The notes below the pieces were generated by a model, which saw only the letters and a list, made by a program, of their open reading frames with translations, ran no database searches and was not told the DNA's origin. From an uncultured Rhizobium sp. (lineage in GTDB: Bacteria; Pseudomonadota; Alphaproteobacteria; Rhizobiales; Rhizobiaceae), in contig CAMFHE010000012.1 of the NCBI GenBank assembly GCA_945952045.1, positions 1 to 64,000 of the forward strand: 64,000 nucleotides of DNA, written 5' to 3'. Of this stretch, positions 1 through 9,356 are shown piece after piece. The translations under genes were made by a program, and so were the position numbers. How positions within the stretch are numbered: position 1 is the stretch's first letter; each line of letters opens with the position of its first letter.

Positions 1-1
1 A

Positions 2-82
2 GCCCCGATCTTCCAGGTCGCCGACTACGGCCTCGTCGCAGACCTCTTCGAAGCCCTGCCGGAATTGCAGAAGGCGCTTTGA
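2..82 (+). CDS. etfA: Electron transfer flavoprotein alpha subunit, C-terminal end (partial)
   Basis: Only the last 26 codons and the TGA stop are inside the window; the frame is open from base 2. The tail APIFQVADYGLVADLF followed by EALPELQ is the usual C-terminus of ETF alpha (FixB/EtfA), part of the FAD-binding domain. ETF carries electrons from flavin dehydrogenases, such as acyl-CoA and dimethylglycine/sarcosine dehydrogenases, to ETF-quinone oxidoreductase. The next gene on the same strand is a flavoprotein of that donor type, which fits, although 56 bases separate them and a shared transcript is only an inference. Confidence 0.8.
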   Translation, partial: APIFQVADYGLVADLFEALPELQKAL

Positions 83-138
83 GCGCCTTTCAACTCTTCT
101 TTTCTCCCGATTGACACTCCAGGGACCGACCGGGCGAC

Positions 139-2616
139 ATGCCGGTGGCCGAACGACGGATCAGCTCGATGACCAATATTCCCACAAAGGCACGCGTCGT
201 CATCATCGGCGGTGGTATTTCCGGATGCTCGGTGGCCTATCACCTCGCAAAGCTCGGATGGACCGACATCGTTCTCCTCGAACGCAAGCAGTTGACCTCC
301 GGCACCACCTGGCATGCGGCCGGCCTGATCGGCCAGCTCCGCGCCTCGCAGAACATGACGCGGCTGGCGAAATATTCGGCCGACCTCTACGTCAAGCTGG
401 AGGCCGAAACCGGCATCGCCACGGGCATGCGCCAGAACGGCTCGATCACCGTCGCCCTGACCGAGGAGCGCAAGGAAGAAATCTATCGTCAGGCAAGTCT
501 TGCTCGCGCCTTCAACATCGACGTCCAGGAAATTTCGCCGCAGGAGGTCAAGACCCTCTATCCGCATCTGAACATTTCCGACGTTCTCGGCGCCGTGCAT
601 CTGCCGCTCGATGGCCAGTGCGATCCGGCCAATATCGCGATGGCTCTGGCAAAAGGCGCCCGCCAGCGCGGCGCGAAGATCATCGAGAACGTCAAGGTCA
701 CCGCCGTTCACGACCGCGACGGCCGCGTCACCGGCGTTTCCTGGGCGCAAGGCGCGGAGCAGGGCACGATCGAAACCGATCATGTCGTCAATTGCGGCGG
801 CATGTGGGGCCGCGATCTCGCAGCGCGCTCGGGCGTGACGCTGCCGCTGCATGCCTGTGAGCACTTCTATATCGTCACCGAAGCCATCGAAGGCCTGTCG
901 CGTCTTCCGGTACTGCGCGTTCCCGACGAATGCGCCTATTACAAGGAGGACGCCGGCAAGATGCTGCTCGGCGCTTTCGAACCGAAGGCGAAGCCTTGGG
1001 GCATGGAGGGCATTCGCGAAGATTTCTGCTTCGACCAGCTGCCGGAAGATTTCGAACATTTCGAGCCGATCCTCGAAAAGGCCGTGAACCGCATGCCGAT
1101 GCTGGAAACAGCCGGTATCCATACTTTCTTCAACGGCCCGGAGAGCTTCACCCCCGACGATCGCTACTATCTCGGCGAGGCTCCGGAACTGAAAGGCTAT
1201 TGGGTCGCGGCCGGCTATAACTCGATCGGCATCGTCTCCTCCGGCGGCGCCGGCATGGCGCTGGCGCAATGGATGAATGACGGCGAAGCGCCCTTCGATC
1301 TCTGGGAAGTCGATATCCGCCGCGCCCAGCCTTTCCAGAAAAACCGCCTCTATCTCAAGGACCGCGTTTCGGAAACGCTCGGCCTTCTCTATGCCGATCA
1401 CTTCCCCTACCGGCAGATGGCGACCTCGCGCGGCGTGCGCCGCTCGCCTTTACATGAACACCTGAAGGCGCGCGGCGCCGTCTTCGGCGAAGTCGCCGGC
1501 TGGGAGCGCGCCAACTGGTTCGCCAAAGAGGGCCAGGAGCAGGAATATCGCTACTCCTGGAAGCGCCAGAACTGGTTCGAAAACCAGAAAGAGGAACACC
1601 TCGCCATCCGCAACGGCGTCGGCCTGTTCGATATGACCTCGTTTGGCAAGATCCGCATCGAAGGGCGCGACGCGCTCGCCTTCCTGCAGCGCGTTTGCGC
1701 CAACCAGATGGATGTCGCACCCGGCAAGATCGTCTACACCCAGATGCTGAACGAGCGCGGCGGCATCGAGAGCGACCTGACCGTGACCCGCCTTTCGGAA
1801 ACGGCATTCTTCGCCGTGGTGCCCGGCGCAACGCTGCAGCGCGATCTCGCCTGGATGCGCAAGCAGCTCCGCGCCGACGAATTCGTCGTGATCACCGACA
1901 TCACCGCCGCCGAATCCGTGCTCGTGCTGATGGGCCCGAAGGCGCGCGACGTGATTTCCCGCGTCAGCCCGAATGATTTCTCCAATGACGCCTTCCCCTT
2001 CGGCTCGGCGCAGGAGATCGAGATCGGCATGGGTCTCGCCCGCGCCCACCGCGTCACCTATGTCGGCGAACTTGGCTGGGAACTCTACGTCTCCAGCGAC
2101 CAGACGGCGCATGTCTTCGAGGCGATCGAGGAAGCCGGCCGGGAATTCGGGCTCAAACTCTGCGGCCTGCACACGCTCGACAGCTGCCGCATCGAAAAAG
2201 GTTTCCGTCACTTCGGCCACGACATTACCGACGAGGATCACGTTCTCGAAGCCGGTCTCGGCTTTGCGGTCAAGACCGGCAAGGGCGACTTCATCGGCCG
2301 CGACGCCGTGCTGCGCAAGCGCGCGGAGGGGCTGAAGCGCCGCATGGTCCAGTTCAAGCTGAAGGATGCCCAACCGCTGGTTTTCCACAACGAGGCGCTG
2401 GTGCGCGACGGCAAGATCGTCTCGATCATCACCTCGGGCAATTACGGCCATTATCTCGGCGGCGCGATCGGCATGGGTTATGTGCCCTGCGAAGGCGAGA
2501 CCGAAGAACAGGTTCTGGCCTCCCGATACGAGATCGAGATCGCCGGCGTTCGTTATGAGGCGGAAGCCTCGCTGCGGCCGATGTACGATCCCAAGGCCGA
2601 GCGCACGAGGATGTAA
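139..2616 (+). CDS. GcvT-type FAD-dependent demethylating dehydrogenase (dimethylglycine/sarcosine dehydrogenase family)
   Basis: This 825-residue flavoprotein begins with a dinucleotide-binding GGGISG (residues 24-29) and has TWHAAGL (57-63). The histidine of that motif carries covalent FAD in dimethylglycine and sarcosine dehydrogenases. The DAO fold runs to about residue 390 and is followed by a GcvT-like tetrahydrofolate-binding half (about 440-815, beginning near GLFDMTSFGKI). The family oxidises N-methyl groups of glycine derivatives and passes the one-carbon unit to folate. An ATG at 169 (MTNIPTKARV) is an equally good start and removes 10 residues, because both have only weak ribosome sites. 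The exact substrate cannot be read from the sequence. It converges with the SDR gene on the other strand. Confidence 0.85.
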   Translation: MPVAERRISSMTNIPTKARVVIIGGGISGCSVAYHLAKLGWTDIVLLERKQLTSGTTWHAAGLIGQLRASQNMTRLAKYSADLYVKLEAETGIATGMRQNGSITVALTEERKEEIYRQASLARAFNIDVQEISPQEVKTLYPHLNISDVLGAVHLPLDGQCDPANIAMALAKGARQRGAKIIENVKVTAVHDRDGRVTGVSWAQGAEQGTIETDHVVNCGGMWGRDLAARSGVTLPLHACEHFYIVTEAIEGLSRLPVLRVPDECAYYKEDAGKMLLGAFEPKAKPWGMEGIREDFCFDQLPEDFEHFEPILEKAVNRMPMLETAGIHTFFNGPESFTPDDRYYLGEAPELKGYWVAAGYNSIGIVSSGGAGMALAQWMNDGEAPFDLWEVDIRRAQPFQKNRLYLKDRVSETLGLLYADHFPYRQMATSRGVRRSPLHEHLKARGAVFGEVAGWERANWFAKEGQEQEYRYSWKRQNWFENQKEEHLAIRNGVGLFDMTSFGKIRIEGRDALAFLQRVCANQMDVAPGKIVYTQMLNERGGIESDLTVTRLSETAFFAVVPGATLQRDLAWMRKQLRADEFVVITDITAAESVLVLMGPKARDVISRVSPNDFSNDAFPFGSAQEIEIGMGLARAHRVTYVGELGWELYVSSDQTAHVFEAIEEAGREFGLKLCGLHTLDSCRIEKGFRHFGHDITDEDHVLEAGLGFAVKTGKGDFIGRDAVLRKRAEGLKRRMVQFKLKDAQPLVFHNEALVRDGKIVSIITSGNYGHYLGGAIGMGYVPCEGETEEQVLASRYEIEIAGVRYEAEASLRPMYDPKAERTRM

Positions 2617-2667
2617 CGCCTTCGCCGCAGACGCCAGAACCGACCGTCGACAACCGACGTCAGCGGC

Positions 2668-3423
2668 TCAAAGCGCCGCCGTGATACCACCATCCACGTA
2701 GAGGATATGGCCGTTGACGAAGGATGAGGCTTTGGAGGCGAGGAAGATGCAGGCGCCGATGAGCTCCTCGACCTCCCCCCAGCGACCGGCCGGCGTGCGT
2801 TTTTCGAGCCAGGCGGAAAACGTTTCGTCGGCGACGAGGGCGGCGTTGAGCGGCGTTGCGAAATAGCCCGGCGCAATGGCGTTGCATTGCAGACCGTATC
2901 TGGCCCAGTCGGCGGCCATGCCCTTGGTCAGGTTGCCGACCGCACCTTTCGTTGCCGTATAAGGCGCGATGCCGGGGCGGGCGAGCGCGGTCTGGACGCT
3001 GGCGATATTGACGATCTTTCCGGCGCCGCGCTGGATCATATGCCGCGCCACCGCCTGGCCCACATTGAAAACGCTGGAAATATTGGTTTTCAGCAGCTGT
3101 TCGAAGGCCTCCGCCGGAAAATCCTCCAGCGGCGCGCGGTGCTGGATGCCGGCATTGTTGACGAGGATATCGATCGGCCCGGTCCCGGCTTCGAAACCAT
3201 CGACCGCCAGACGCACCGCTGCGTGATCGGTGGCGTCGAAGGCAAGACAATGCGCGCCGGGCAGGTTTTGCGCCGCAAGCCGAAGCTTGGCCTCGTCGCG
3301 GCCGTTGAGGATCACCTCGGCGCCAGCCTCGTGAAGCCCTCGCGCCAGCGCAAGGCCGATGCCTTGAGAAGAGCCCGTGACAAGGGCACGCTTGCCGGTC
3401 AGATCGAACAATTGAATGCTCAT
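2668..3423 (-). CDS. SDR family oxidoreductase, gluconate 5-dehydrogenase-like
   Basis: This is a 251-residue classical short-chain dehydrogenase. It has the cofactor loop TGSSQGIG (16-23), the NNAG motif (89-92) and the catalytic Ser142, Tyr155 and Lys159 (YTATK). Length and motifs match gluconate 5-dehydrogenase and related 2-deoxy-gluconate or sugar-acid dehydrogenases, which interconvert a hydroxyl and a keto group with NAD(P)H. It lies 19 bases downstream of an SMP-30 lactonase gene on the same strand, so the two probably form an operon in which a sugar lactone is opened and the aldonate is then oxidised. Substrate assignment is by family and context only. Confidence 0.8.
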   Translation of the reverse strand: MSIQLFDLTGKRALVTGSSQGIGLALARGLHEAGAEVILNGRDEAKLRLAAQNLPGAHCLAFDATDHAAVRLAVDGFEAGTGPIDILVNNAGIQHRAPLEDFPAEAFEQLLKTNISSVFNVGQAVARHMIQRGAGKIVNIASVQTALARPGIAPYTATKGAVGNLTKGMAADWARYGLQCNAIAPGYFATPLNAALVADETFSAWLEKRTPAGRWGEVEELIGACIFLASKASSFVNGHILYVDGGITAAL

Positions 3424-3442
3424 ATGCGTTCTCCGCTCCGTC

Positions 3443-4369
3443 TCAGCCGAGCTTTGCGCCGTTCGTCGTCAAAAACACGGCGTAAAGCGATGTGGTGGCG
3501 GTGATGAACAGCCGATTGCGTTTTTCGCCGCCGAAGGTGAGATTGGAGACCAGTTCCGGCAGGCGGATTTTTCCGATCAGCGTGCCATCCCGATCATAGC
3601 AATGCACGCCGTCGCGGGCGCTCGCCCATATGCGGCCGGCGCGATCGACGCGGAAGCCATCGAACAGCCCGGCGGTACAGACCGCAAAGACGCCGCGATC
3701 CTCCAGCCGCCCGCCATCATGCACGGCGAAACGGCGGATGTGTCGCGGGCCGTCGTCACGATGCGAGCCGCCGGTATCTGCGATGTAAAGCAGGCTTTCA
3801 TCGGGGGAAAAGGCAAGGCCGTTGGGCTTGTCGAAATCGGTGGCGACGGCAATGGTTTTCCCCGTTGCCGGATCGTGGCGATAGACGTGGCAGCTGCCGA
3901 TTTCTTCGTCACCATAATCGCCCTCGTAGTCGGTAAGGATGCCGTAGGGCGGGTCTGTGAACCAGACGGTCCCATCCGATTTGACCACGACATCGTTGGG
4001 CGAATTCAGCCGCTTGCCGTCGATGCGGTCGACCAACACGCGGGTCGCGCCGTCGAAATCGGTACGGGTGACGCGGCGGGTGAGGTGTTCGCAGGTGATC
4101 AGACGGCCCTGATTGTCCACCGTATTGCCATTGGCATTGTTGGAGGGCTGGCGGAACACGGCAACCGCACCGCTGGCATCGTCATAACGCAGCATGCGGT
4201 TGTTGGGGATATCGGAGAAGACCAGGTAGCGGCCGGCAGCAAACCAGGCGGGGCCTTCCAGCCAGCGGCCGCCGGTCCACAACCGTTCCACCTTGGCATG
4301 ATCGACGATACAGGCCTTGAACCGCGGATCGAGAATCTCGAAACCCGCGTCTTCCACATGTCCGATCAC
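3443..4369 (-). CDS. SMP-30/gluconolactonase family lactone hydrolase
   Basis: This 308-residue beta-propeller protein is given a GTG start because a GAGGAG ribosome site lies 6 bases upstream; any longer reading would run into the neighbouring GGDEF/EAL gene. The likely divalent-metal ligands of the family are present: Glu38 (LEGPAW), Asn125 (NSPNDVV), Asn183 (KPNGLAFSPDE) and Asp237 (FDGFRVD). Such enzymes hydrolyse aldonolactones such as gluconolactone. It is the first gene of a two-gene operon with the SDR. The 55 bases between it and the stop of the upstream signalling gene leave room for little more than a leader. Confidence 0.82.
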   Translation of the reverse strand: MIGHVEDAGFEILDPRFKACIVDHAKVERLWTGGRWLEGPAWFAAGRYLVFSDIPNNRMLRYDDASGAVAVFRQPSNNANGNTVDNQGRLITCEHLTRRVTRTDFDGATRVLVDRIDGKRLNSPNDVVVKSDGTVWFTDPPYGILTDYEGDYGDEEIGSCHVYRHDPATGKTIAVATDFDKPNGLAFSPDESLLYIADTGGSHRDDGPRHIRRFAVHDGGRLEDRGVFAVCTAGLFDGFRVDRAGRIWASARDGVHCYDRDGTLIGKIRLPELVSNLTFGGEKRNRLFITATTSLYAVFLTTNGAKLG

Positions 4370-4424
4370 GCTTGCCTCCTCACGCAAGGGTGGCGCGCTT
4401 ACGCCTTTTCCCTTGGTATCGGGA

Positions 4425-6575
4425 TCAGCCGTTTGCGGCAAGCGCCCAAACGGTCTCGCCTTCGCCGGCCCGCGCCAGAAGATGTTCGATATCGTCCGGC
4501 GGCACCGCGCAGGAGAAGAAATGGCCCTGGGCATGATGACAGCCGGCCTGGCGCAGGAAATCGAGTTGGTGGCGGAATTCCACGCCTTCGGCGACCACGT
4601 CGAGATCGAGGCTGCGGCTCAGATTGACGATCGCCAGCAGGATCGCCGCATCCTGCCGATCCTGCGGCACATGCGCGATGAAGGACTTGTCGATCTTCAG
4701 CCGCGTCAGCGGGAAGGACTTCAGCGTCGCGAGGCTGGAATAGCCGGTGCCGAAATCGTCGAGCGCAAGCTCGATTCCCATGCCGGTCAAGGCGCGCATC
4801 GTCCGTACCGAGACGGCGATGTCGGTCATGATCAGGCTTTCCGTCAGTTCGATTTCGAGGCGGGATGGTTCCAAGCCGCTTTCAGCGAGGGCAGCGGCAA
4901 CCTGGCGCGTCATCGACGGGTCCTGAAACTGCCGCGCCGACATGTTGACGCCGATGCGGATCGGCGGCAGGCCCTTGTCTTGCCAGCGCTTTCCGTCGCG
5001 ACAGGCCATTTTCAGGACATGCGCGCCGAGATCGACGATGATGCCGATCTCCTCGGCGAGTGGAATGAAATCGTTCGGCTGAATAAGCCCTTCGTCCGGA
5101 TGCATCCAGCGCACCAGCGCTTCGACGCCGGTCATGTCGCCCGTCGCGAGATTGTATTGCGGCTGGTAGTGAAGGACGAATTCATCGCGCGTCAGCGCCC
5201 GGCGCAGTTCTTCGGCGCGCAAAAGCCGGCGCTGCGCGGCCTCCGCCAAATCGGGCGAGAAAATCTGCAGGCCGTTGCGGCCGCTGTCCTTCACCCGGTA
5301 CATCGCCATGTCGGCCGCCGCCATAAGCTCCGAGACCGTGCTGCCATGCGTGGGGAAATAGGCCATTCCGATGCTGCAGGTCACATGCAGTTCGATGGTG
5401 TCGAGCGCCACCGACTGACCGATCATCCGGCGGATATGCTGCAGGCGAGGCTCGAATCCGTCACTGTCGCCCTGAAGGACCAGGATGAATTCGTCACCGC
5501 CGATGCGCGCGACCAGACCCTCCTCGCCGATAGCGGCGGTTAGACGCGCCGCAACCGTCTTCAGAAGCGCATCGCCGGTGCCATGCCCCTGCGTATCGTT
5601 GATCAGCTTGAAATTGTCGAGATCGAGGAAGCCGATGGCGACATGGCGCGCATTCGCTTCCGCGTCTTGCAGGATATGCGCCAGCCGGGTTTCGAGAAAG
5701 CCGCGATTGGGCAGGCCGGTCAGCGCATCGTGTTCGGCAAGGAAACGGATACGCTCTTCCGCGCGCCAGCGATCGATGGCGATGCCGGCCATGCGCGCCG
5801 CCGCCGACAGCAATTCGCGAAGGCTGCGATCCATCCGTCCCGGCGGCATCGAAAAGCCGATGCGCCCATGCGCGCCGCCATCGGCCGCAGGGATCGACAG
5901 ATAAAGACAATTGTCGCTGCCTGGTTCGGACGGTGGCAGCGAGCCGGCGACGATCGGCTCCCCGCCGGCAATGTGGATGCAGGCGCGCGCACCGGTCGCA
6001 AGCGCCTCCAGAAGGCTGGCAAATTCCAAAAAGAAGGCGTCCAGCTCGACGCCGCCGACGATCATTTCAAGAATGCGCGCCTGGGTGCGCATCAATCGTT
6101 CTGAACCTTTGCGGGCCGTGATGTCGCGCGAGGCGCCGACGACGCCCATGACATTGCCGGCCTTGTCGCGCAGTGGCACCCGCGACATCATCAGCCAACG
6201 ATCCGGCCCGCCGCGCAGGGCGCGTTCCTCATAGCCGAGATCGGGCTCGCCGGTTTCCATCACCCTGCTTTCGATTTCGGCGATCTTGGCGTCGTGCGCT
6301 GCCTGGCCGTGCAGGTCGGTATCGGTGAGGCCGATCAGCTGTTCGACGCAGGAAAGGCCGTTGGCGCTGACGACGGCCTCGTTGGCGAACAGGAAGCGAC
6401 CGGCGCGATCCTTGGCATAGATGAAGTCGGGGACATGGTTGATCATCGCTTCCAGCCAATCGTAACGGCTGGCGAGATCGGAGGCGACCTCTCCGGCGCG
6501 GCCGGACCTGTCGCCAAGCGACGATCCGTCCTTCATTTCCTTGGCATCGCAGCGTCCCGTCTGCCTCTTGGGCAT
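4425..6575 (-). CDS. PAS-GAF-GGDEF-EAL cyclic-di-GMP signalling protein
   Basis: This 716-residue protein has a PAS sensor (about 40-155), a GAF-like region (about 165-275), a diguanylate cyclase domain with an intact GGDEF (359-363) and a phosphodiesterase domain with EAL (485-487), DDFGTGYSSL and a later EGVE motif. Both catalytic signatures look intact, so it may make or break c-di-GMP depending on the PAS ligand. The RxxD inhibitory site normally five residues before GGDEF is absent, so product inhibition through that site is not expected. No signal peptide or membrane helix is seen, so it is probably cytosolic. A GTG at 6620 would add 15 residues; the ATG at 6575 is preferred because an AGGGA precedes it. 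Confidence 0.88.
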   Translation of the reverse strand: MPKRQTGRCDAKEMKDGSSLGDRSGRAGEVASDLASRYDWLEAMINHVPDFIYAKDRAGRFLFANEAVVSANGLSCVEQLIGLTDTDLHGQAAHDAKIAEIESRVMETGEPDLGYEERALRGGPDRWLMMSRVPLRDKAGNVMGVVGASRDITARKGSERLMRTQARILEMIVGGVELDAFFLEFASLLEALATGARACIHIAGGEPIVAGSLPPSEPGSDNCLYLSIPAADGGAHGRIGFSMPPGRMDRSLRELLSAAARMAGIAIDRWRAEERIRFLAEHDALTGLPNRGFLETRLAHILQDAEANARHVAIGFLDLDNFKLINDTQGHGTGDALLKTVAARLTAAIGEEGLVARIGGDEFILVLQGDSDGFEPRLQHIRRMIGQSVALDTIELHVTCSIGMAYFPTHGSTVSELMAAADMAMYRVKDSGRNGLQIFSPDLAEAAQRRLLRAEELRRALTRDEFVLHYQPQYNLATGDMTGVEALVRWMHPDEGLIQPNDFIPLAEEIGIIVDLGAHVLKMACRDGKRWQDKGLPPIRIGVNMSARQFQDPSMTRQVAAALAESGLEPSRLEIELTESLIMTDIAVSVRTMRALTGMGIELALDDFGTGYSSLATLKSFPLTRLKIDKSFIAHVPQDRQDAAILLAIVNLSRSLDLDVVAEGVEFRHQLDFLRQAGCHHAQGHFFSCAVPPDDIEHLLARAGEGETVWALAANG

Positions 6576-6658
6576 CGTGCTGTTTTCCCTATAGATCTCG
6601 CCAGTGAGAGCATTCGACACTCATATACCCCTGCGAGCCGAATGCGTCATTATCTCCA

Positions 6659-6681
6659 TGTCGAGGCATGAAACCTCGACA
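6659..6681. repeat. Inverted repeat in the matB / GGDEF-EAL intergenic region
   Basis: A perfect 8-bp inverted repeat, TGTCGAGG, with a 7-base spacer lies in the 240-base gap between the matB stop and the start of the signalling gene. There is no T-run on the minus strand after it, so it is a poor terminator. It could be an operator for the signalling gene. The rest of this gap shows nothing I can name. Confidence 0.35.
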
Positions 6682-6815
6682 AGCAACTGTTGGTCCCTGC
6701 CCAAACCTATACGAACCCAAAGATAAGGAACATTTAAGGGGTTGGTAAAATTCAATGCTCAATACCGAGACAACTGCGGTTGGAAGATCGGCCGCGGCTG
6801 CAAAACACGCCTCGC

Positions 6816-8330
6816 CTATTTCACAGCGTAAAGATCGCCATAGGTCTGGCGCAGGACATTTTTCTGAACCTTGCCCATGGTGTTGCGCGGCAGATCCTCC
6901 ACGAAGATGACGCGTTTGGGCTGCTTGTAGCGCGCCAGCCGGTCCTGCAATCCGTCGAGCACGGCGCGCTCGTCGATATCTGAGCCAGCCTCGCGAACGA
7001 CGATGGCGGTGACGCCCTCGCCGAAATCGGGATGCGGCACACCGATGACCGCGCTTTCGACGACACCCGGCATGGCGTCGATTTCGCTCTCCACTTCCTT
7101 CGGATAGATGTTGTAGCCGCCGGAAATGACGAGATCCTTGCCGCGCCCGACAATGTGGACATAACCGCGCTCGTCGATCTTGCCGAGGTCGCCGGTAATG
7201 AAGAAACCGTCGGCGCGGAATTCGGCGGCCGTCTTCTCCGGCATGCGCCAATAGCCTTTGAAGACGTTGGGACCCTTGACCTCGATCATCCCGGTTTCGC
7301 CGTCGGCGACCGGCTTGCCGCTATCGGCATCGACCACCCGGACAGAGACGCCCGGCAAGGCAAAACCGACCGTGCCGGCGATGCGATCGCCCTCATAGGG
7401 GTTGGAGGTGTTCATGTTGGTTTCGGTCATACCGTAGCGTTCGAGAATGGCATGGCCGGTTTTTTCCGAAAAACCGCGATGGGTTTCGGCAAGCAGCGGC
7501 GCCGAGCCGGAAACGAACAGGCGCATCTTCGCGGTCGCCTCCCGCGTCAGGCCGGGATGCTGGACGAGGCGGACATAGAAGGTCGGAACGCCCATCAGCA
7601 CGGAGGCCGATTGCATCAGCCGCAGCGCCTCGTCGGCATCGAATTTCGACAGCAGGATCATCGACGCGCCCGAGAGCAGCGTCACGTTCGAGGCGACGAA
7701 CAATCCATGGGTATGGAAGATCGGCAAGGCATGGATCAGCCTGTCGGCGCTGCTGAAGCGCCAGTGATCGCGCAGCGTCGCGGCATTGGAGAGCAGGTTG
7801 TCATGGCTCAGCATCGCGCCCTTGGAGCGGCCGGTGGTGCCTGAGGTATAGAGAATAGCGGCGAGATCGTCTGGGCCGCGCTCGATATCGGCGAAATCGG
7901 CACTCGCCTTGCCGGCGAGATCGAGCAGCGAGCCACCGCCCGCATCGTCCAGCGTCTCGACCCTGGCGCCGTATTTGTCGGCGATCGCCCGCACGCCGTC
8001 CAGCGATTTCGGTGCGACGATCACGAGGCGAGGCTCGGCATCGCCAATGAAATAATCGAGTTCGGCCAGCGTATAGGCGGTGTTCAGCGGCAGGTAGACC
8101 GCGCCGGCGCGAACACAGGCGAGATAGAGCATGAGGGCTTCCGGGCTCTTTTCGACCTGCACGGCAACGCGGTCGCCGGGGCTGACGCCAAGCGTCACGA
8201 GCGCGCCGGCAAGCCGGGCGGACAGATCGAGCATGTCGCCATAGCTCCACCGCCGTCCATCCGTCGTTTCGATGAATGGCGCCTGGGGATCGGCGGCAGC
8301 GCGGATCGCGTCGAAAAGATGGTTGCTCAT
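6816..8330 (-). CDS. matB: Malonyl-CoA synthetase (AMP-forming ligase)
   Basis: This 504-residue ANL-superfamily ligase activates malonate to malonyl-CoA with ATP. The phosphate-binding loop YTSGTTGRSKG spans 161-171, the hinge region around TGDLGKIDERGY is present, and the C-terminal catalytic lysine is Lys487 in NTMGKVQ, as in characterised MatB enzymes. The N-terminus and PLNTAYTLAELDYF are typical of rhizobial MatB. In clover rhizobia the gene sits in matABC with malonyl-CoA decarboxylase and a carrier; neither is next to it here. The ribosome site GGGAGAGG precedes the ATG. It could still be a broader methylmalonyl/malonyl ligase. Confidence 0.85.
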   Translation of the reverse strand: MSNHLFDAIRAAADPQAPFIETTDGRRWSYGDMLDLSARLAGALVTLGVSPGDRVAVQVEKSPEALMLYLACVRAGAVYLPLNTAYTLAELDYFIGDAEPRLVIVAPKSLDGVRAIADKYGARVETLDDAGGGSLLDLAGKASADFADIERGPDDLAAILYTSGTTGRSKGAMLSHDNLLSNAATLRDHWRFSSADRLIHALPIFHTHGLFVASNVTLLSGASMILLSKFDADEALRLMQSASVLMGVPTFYVRLVQHPGLTREATAKMRLFVSGSAPLLAETHRGFSEKTGHAILERYGMTETNMNTSNPYEGDRIAGTVGFALPGVSVRVVDADSGKPVADGETGMIEVKGPNVFKGYWRMPEKTAAEFRADGFFITGDLGKIDERGYVHIVGRGKDLVISGGYNIYPKEVESEIDAMPGVVESAVIGVPHPDFGEGVTAIVVREAGSDIDERAVLDGLQDRLARYKQPKRVIFVEDLPRNTMGKVQKNVLRQTYGDLYAVK

Positions 8331-8477
8331 GGGTCCTCTCCCTTTGGCCTTTTTCTTGATCGTCTCCCGCCTGAGGGGCGGGACTGGCGAACATCTCTCG
8401 CCGCCTCGTGCGCTTGTGTAGCATAGACGCCCGGGAGCGGCAGGATCGCGAACGCTTTCCGCGCGAAATTTAATAGT

Positions 8478-8492
8478 TGAAGCAAAATGTCA
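8478..8492 (+). promoter_or_regulatory. Candidate RirA iron-responsive operator (IRO box)
   Basis: TGA-AGCAAAATG-TCA matches the TGA-N9-TCA core of the iron-responsive box bound by RirA in rhizobia. It lies in an AT-rich patch 51 bases before the fhuC start codon, where a repressor site is expected. The match to the core is exact, but the core is short and would occur by chance about once in several kilobases. Placement in front of a siderophore importer is the main support. Confidence 0.5.
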
Positions 8493-8543
8493 TATTTAGT
8501 AGGGAGCAGGCACCAAGAACCGATCGCCGCCAGGAGCCTGCCG

Positions 8544-9356
8544 ATGAGCGATGATGAGACCAGGCCAGCCGCCGCCCTCCGCTCCGGCGCTTTCCGCGTC
8601 GAGAACATCCGCCTCGATATCGGCGGGCGCACCATTCTCCATGACGTGACGCTCGACTTTCCGGCCGGCGAAATCACCGCGCTGGTCGGCCACAACGGCT
8701 CGGGCAAATCCTCGCTTTTGAAGATCATGGCGCGGCAGGTGGCGCAGACGGCGGGCCAGGTCGCATTCGACGGCCGCACCGTTTCCAGCCTCGATTCGCG
8801 CGAGTTCGCGCGCAACGTCGCCTATCTGCCGCAGGATGTCAGCACGGGCGCCGGCATGACCGTGCGCGAACTGATCGCCTGCGGACGCTATCCCTGGCAT
8901 GGCGCGCTCGGCCGCTTCACGGCGGATGACCGGCAGAAGGTGGAGGAGGCGCTGGCGCTCACCCATCTCGAACCCTTTGCCGACCGTCTCGTCGAAACGC
9001 TGTCCGGCGGCGAGCGTCAGCGCGCCTGGATCGCCATGCTGGTGGCGCAGGACAGCAAATGCCTGCTGCTCGACGAGCCGACCTCGGCGCTCGATATCGC
9101 CCATCAGATGGAAGTTCTGTCGCTGGTGCGCCGCCTGTCGCATGACAAGGGCCTGAGCGTCGTCATCGTCCTGCACGACATCAACATGGCCGCCCGGTTC
9201 TGCGACGGCATCCATGCGTTGCGGCGCGGCGTCGTCGCCGCCAGCGGCCGTCCCTCCGCAATCATGCGTGGCGAAACGCTGCGCGACATCTACGGCATCG
9301 CCATGGACGTCATGCCGCATCCCTCGCTCGACCTGTCGCTCGCCTATGTTTCCTGA
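8544..9356 (+). CDS. fhuC: Ferric hydroxamate ABC transporter, ATP-binding protein
   Basis: This 270-residue ATPase has Walker A GHNGSGKSS (49-57), a signature LSGGERQRA and Walker B LLLDEPTSALD, with the layout of FhuC/FepC iron-chelate ATPases. The ATG at 8544 is chosen because CAGGAG lies 8 bases upstream; an earlier in-frame ATG at 8487 has no such site and overlaps the putative regulatory region. It powers import of ferric hydroxamate siderophores through FhuB. It is the first gene of fhuCDB; its end overlaps the start of fhuD by 11 bases. Iron control through the upstream TGA-N9-TCA motif is likely. Confidence 0.9.
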   Translation: MSDDETRPAAALRSGAFRVENIRLDIGGRTILHDVTLDFPAGEITALVGHNGSGKSSLLKIMARQVAQTAGQVAFDGRTVSSLDSREFARNVAYLPQDVSTGAGMTVRELIACGRYPWHGALGRFTADDRQKVEEALALTHLEPFADRLVETLSGGERQRAWIAMLVAQDSKCLLLDEPTSALDIAHQMEVLSLVRRLSHDKGLSVVIVLHDINMAARFCDGIHALRRGVVAASGRPSAIMRGETLRDIYGIAMDVMPHPSLDLSLAYVS

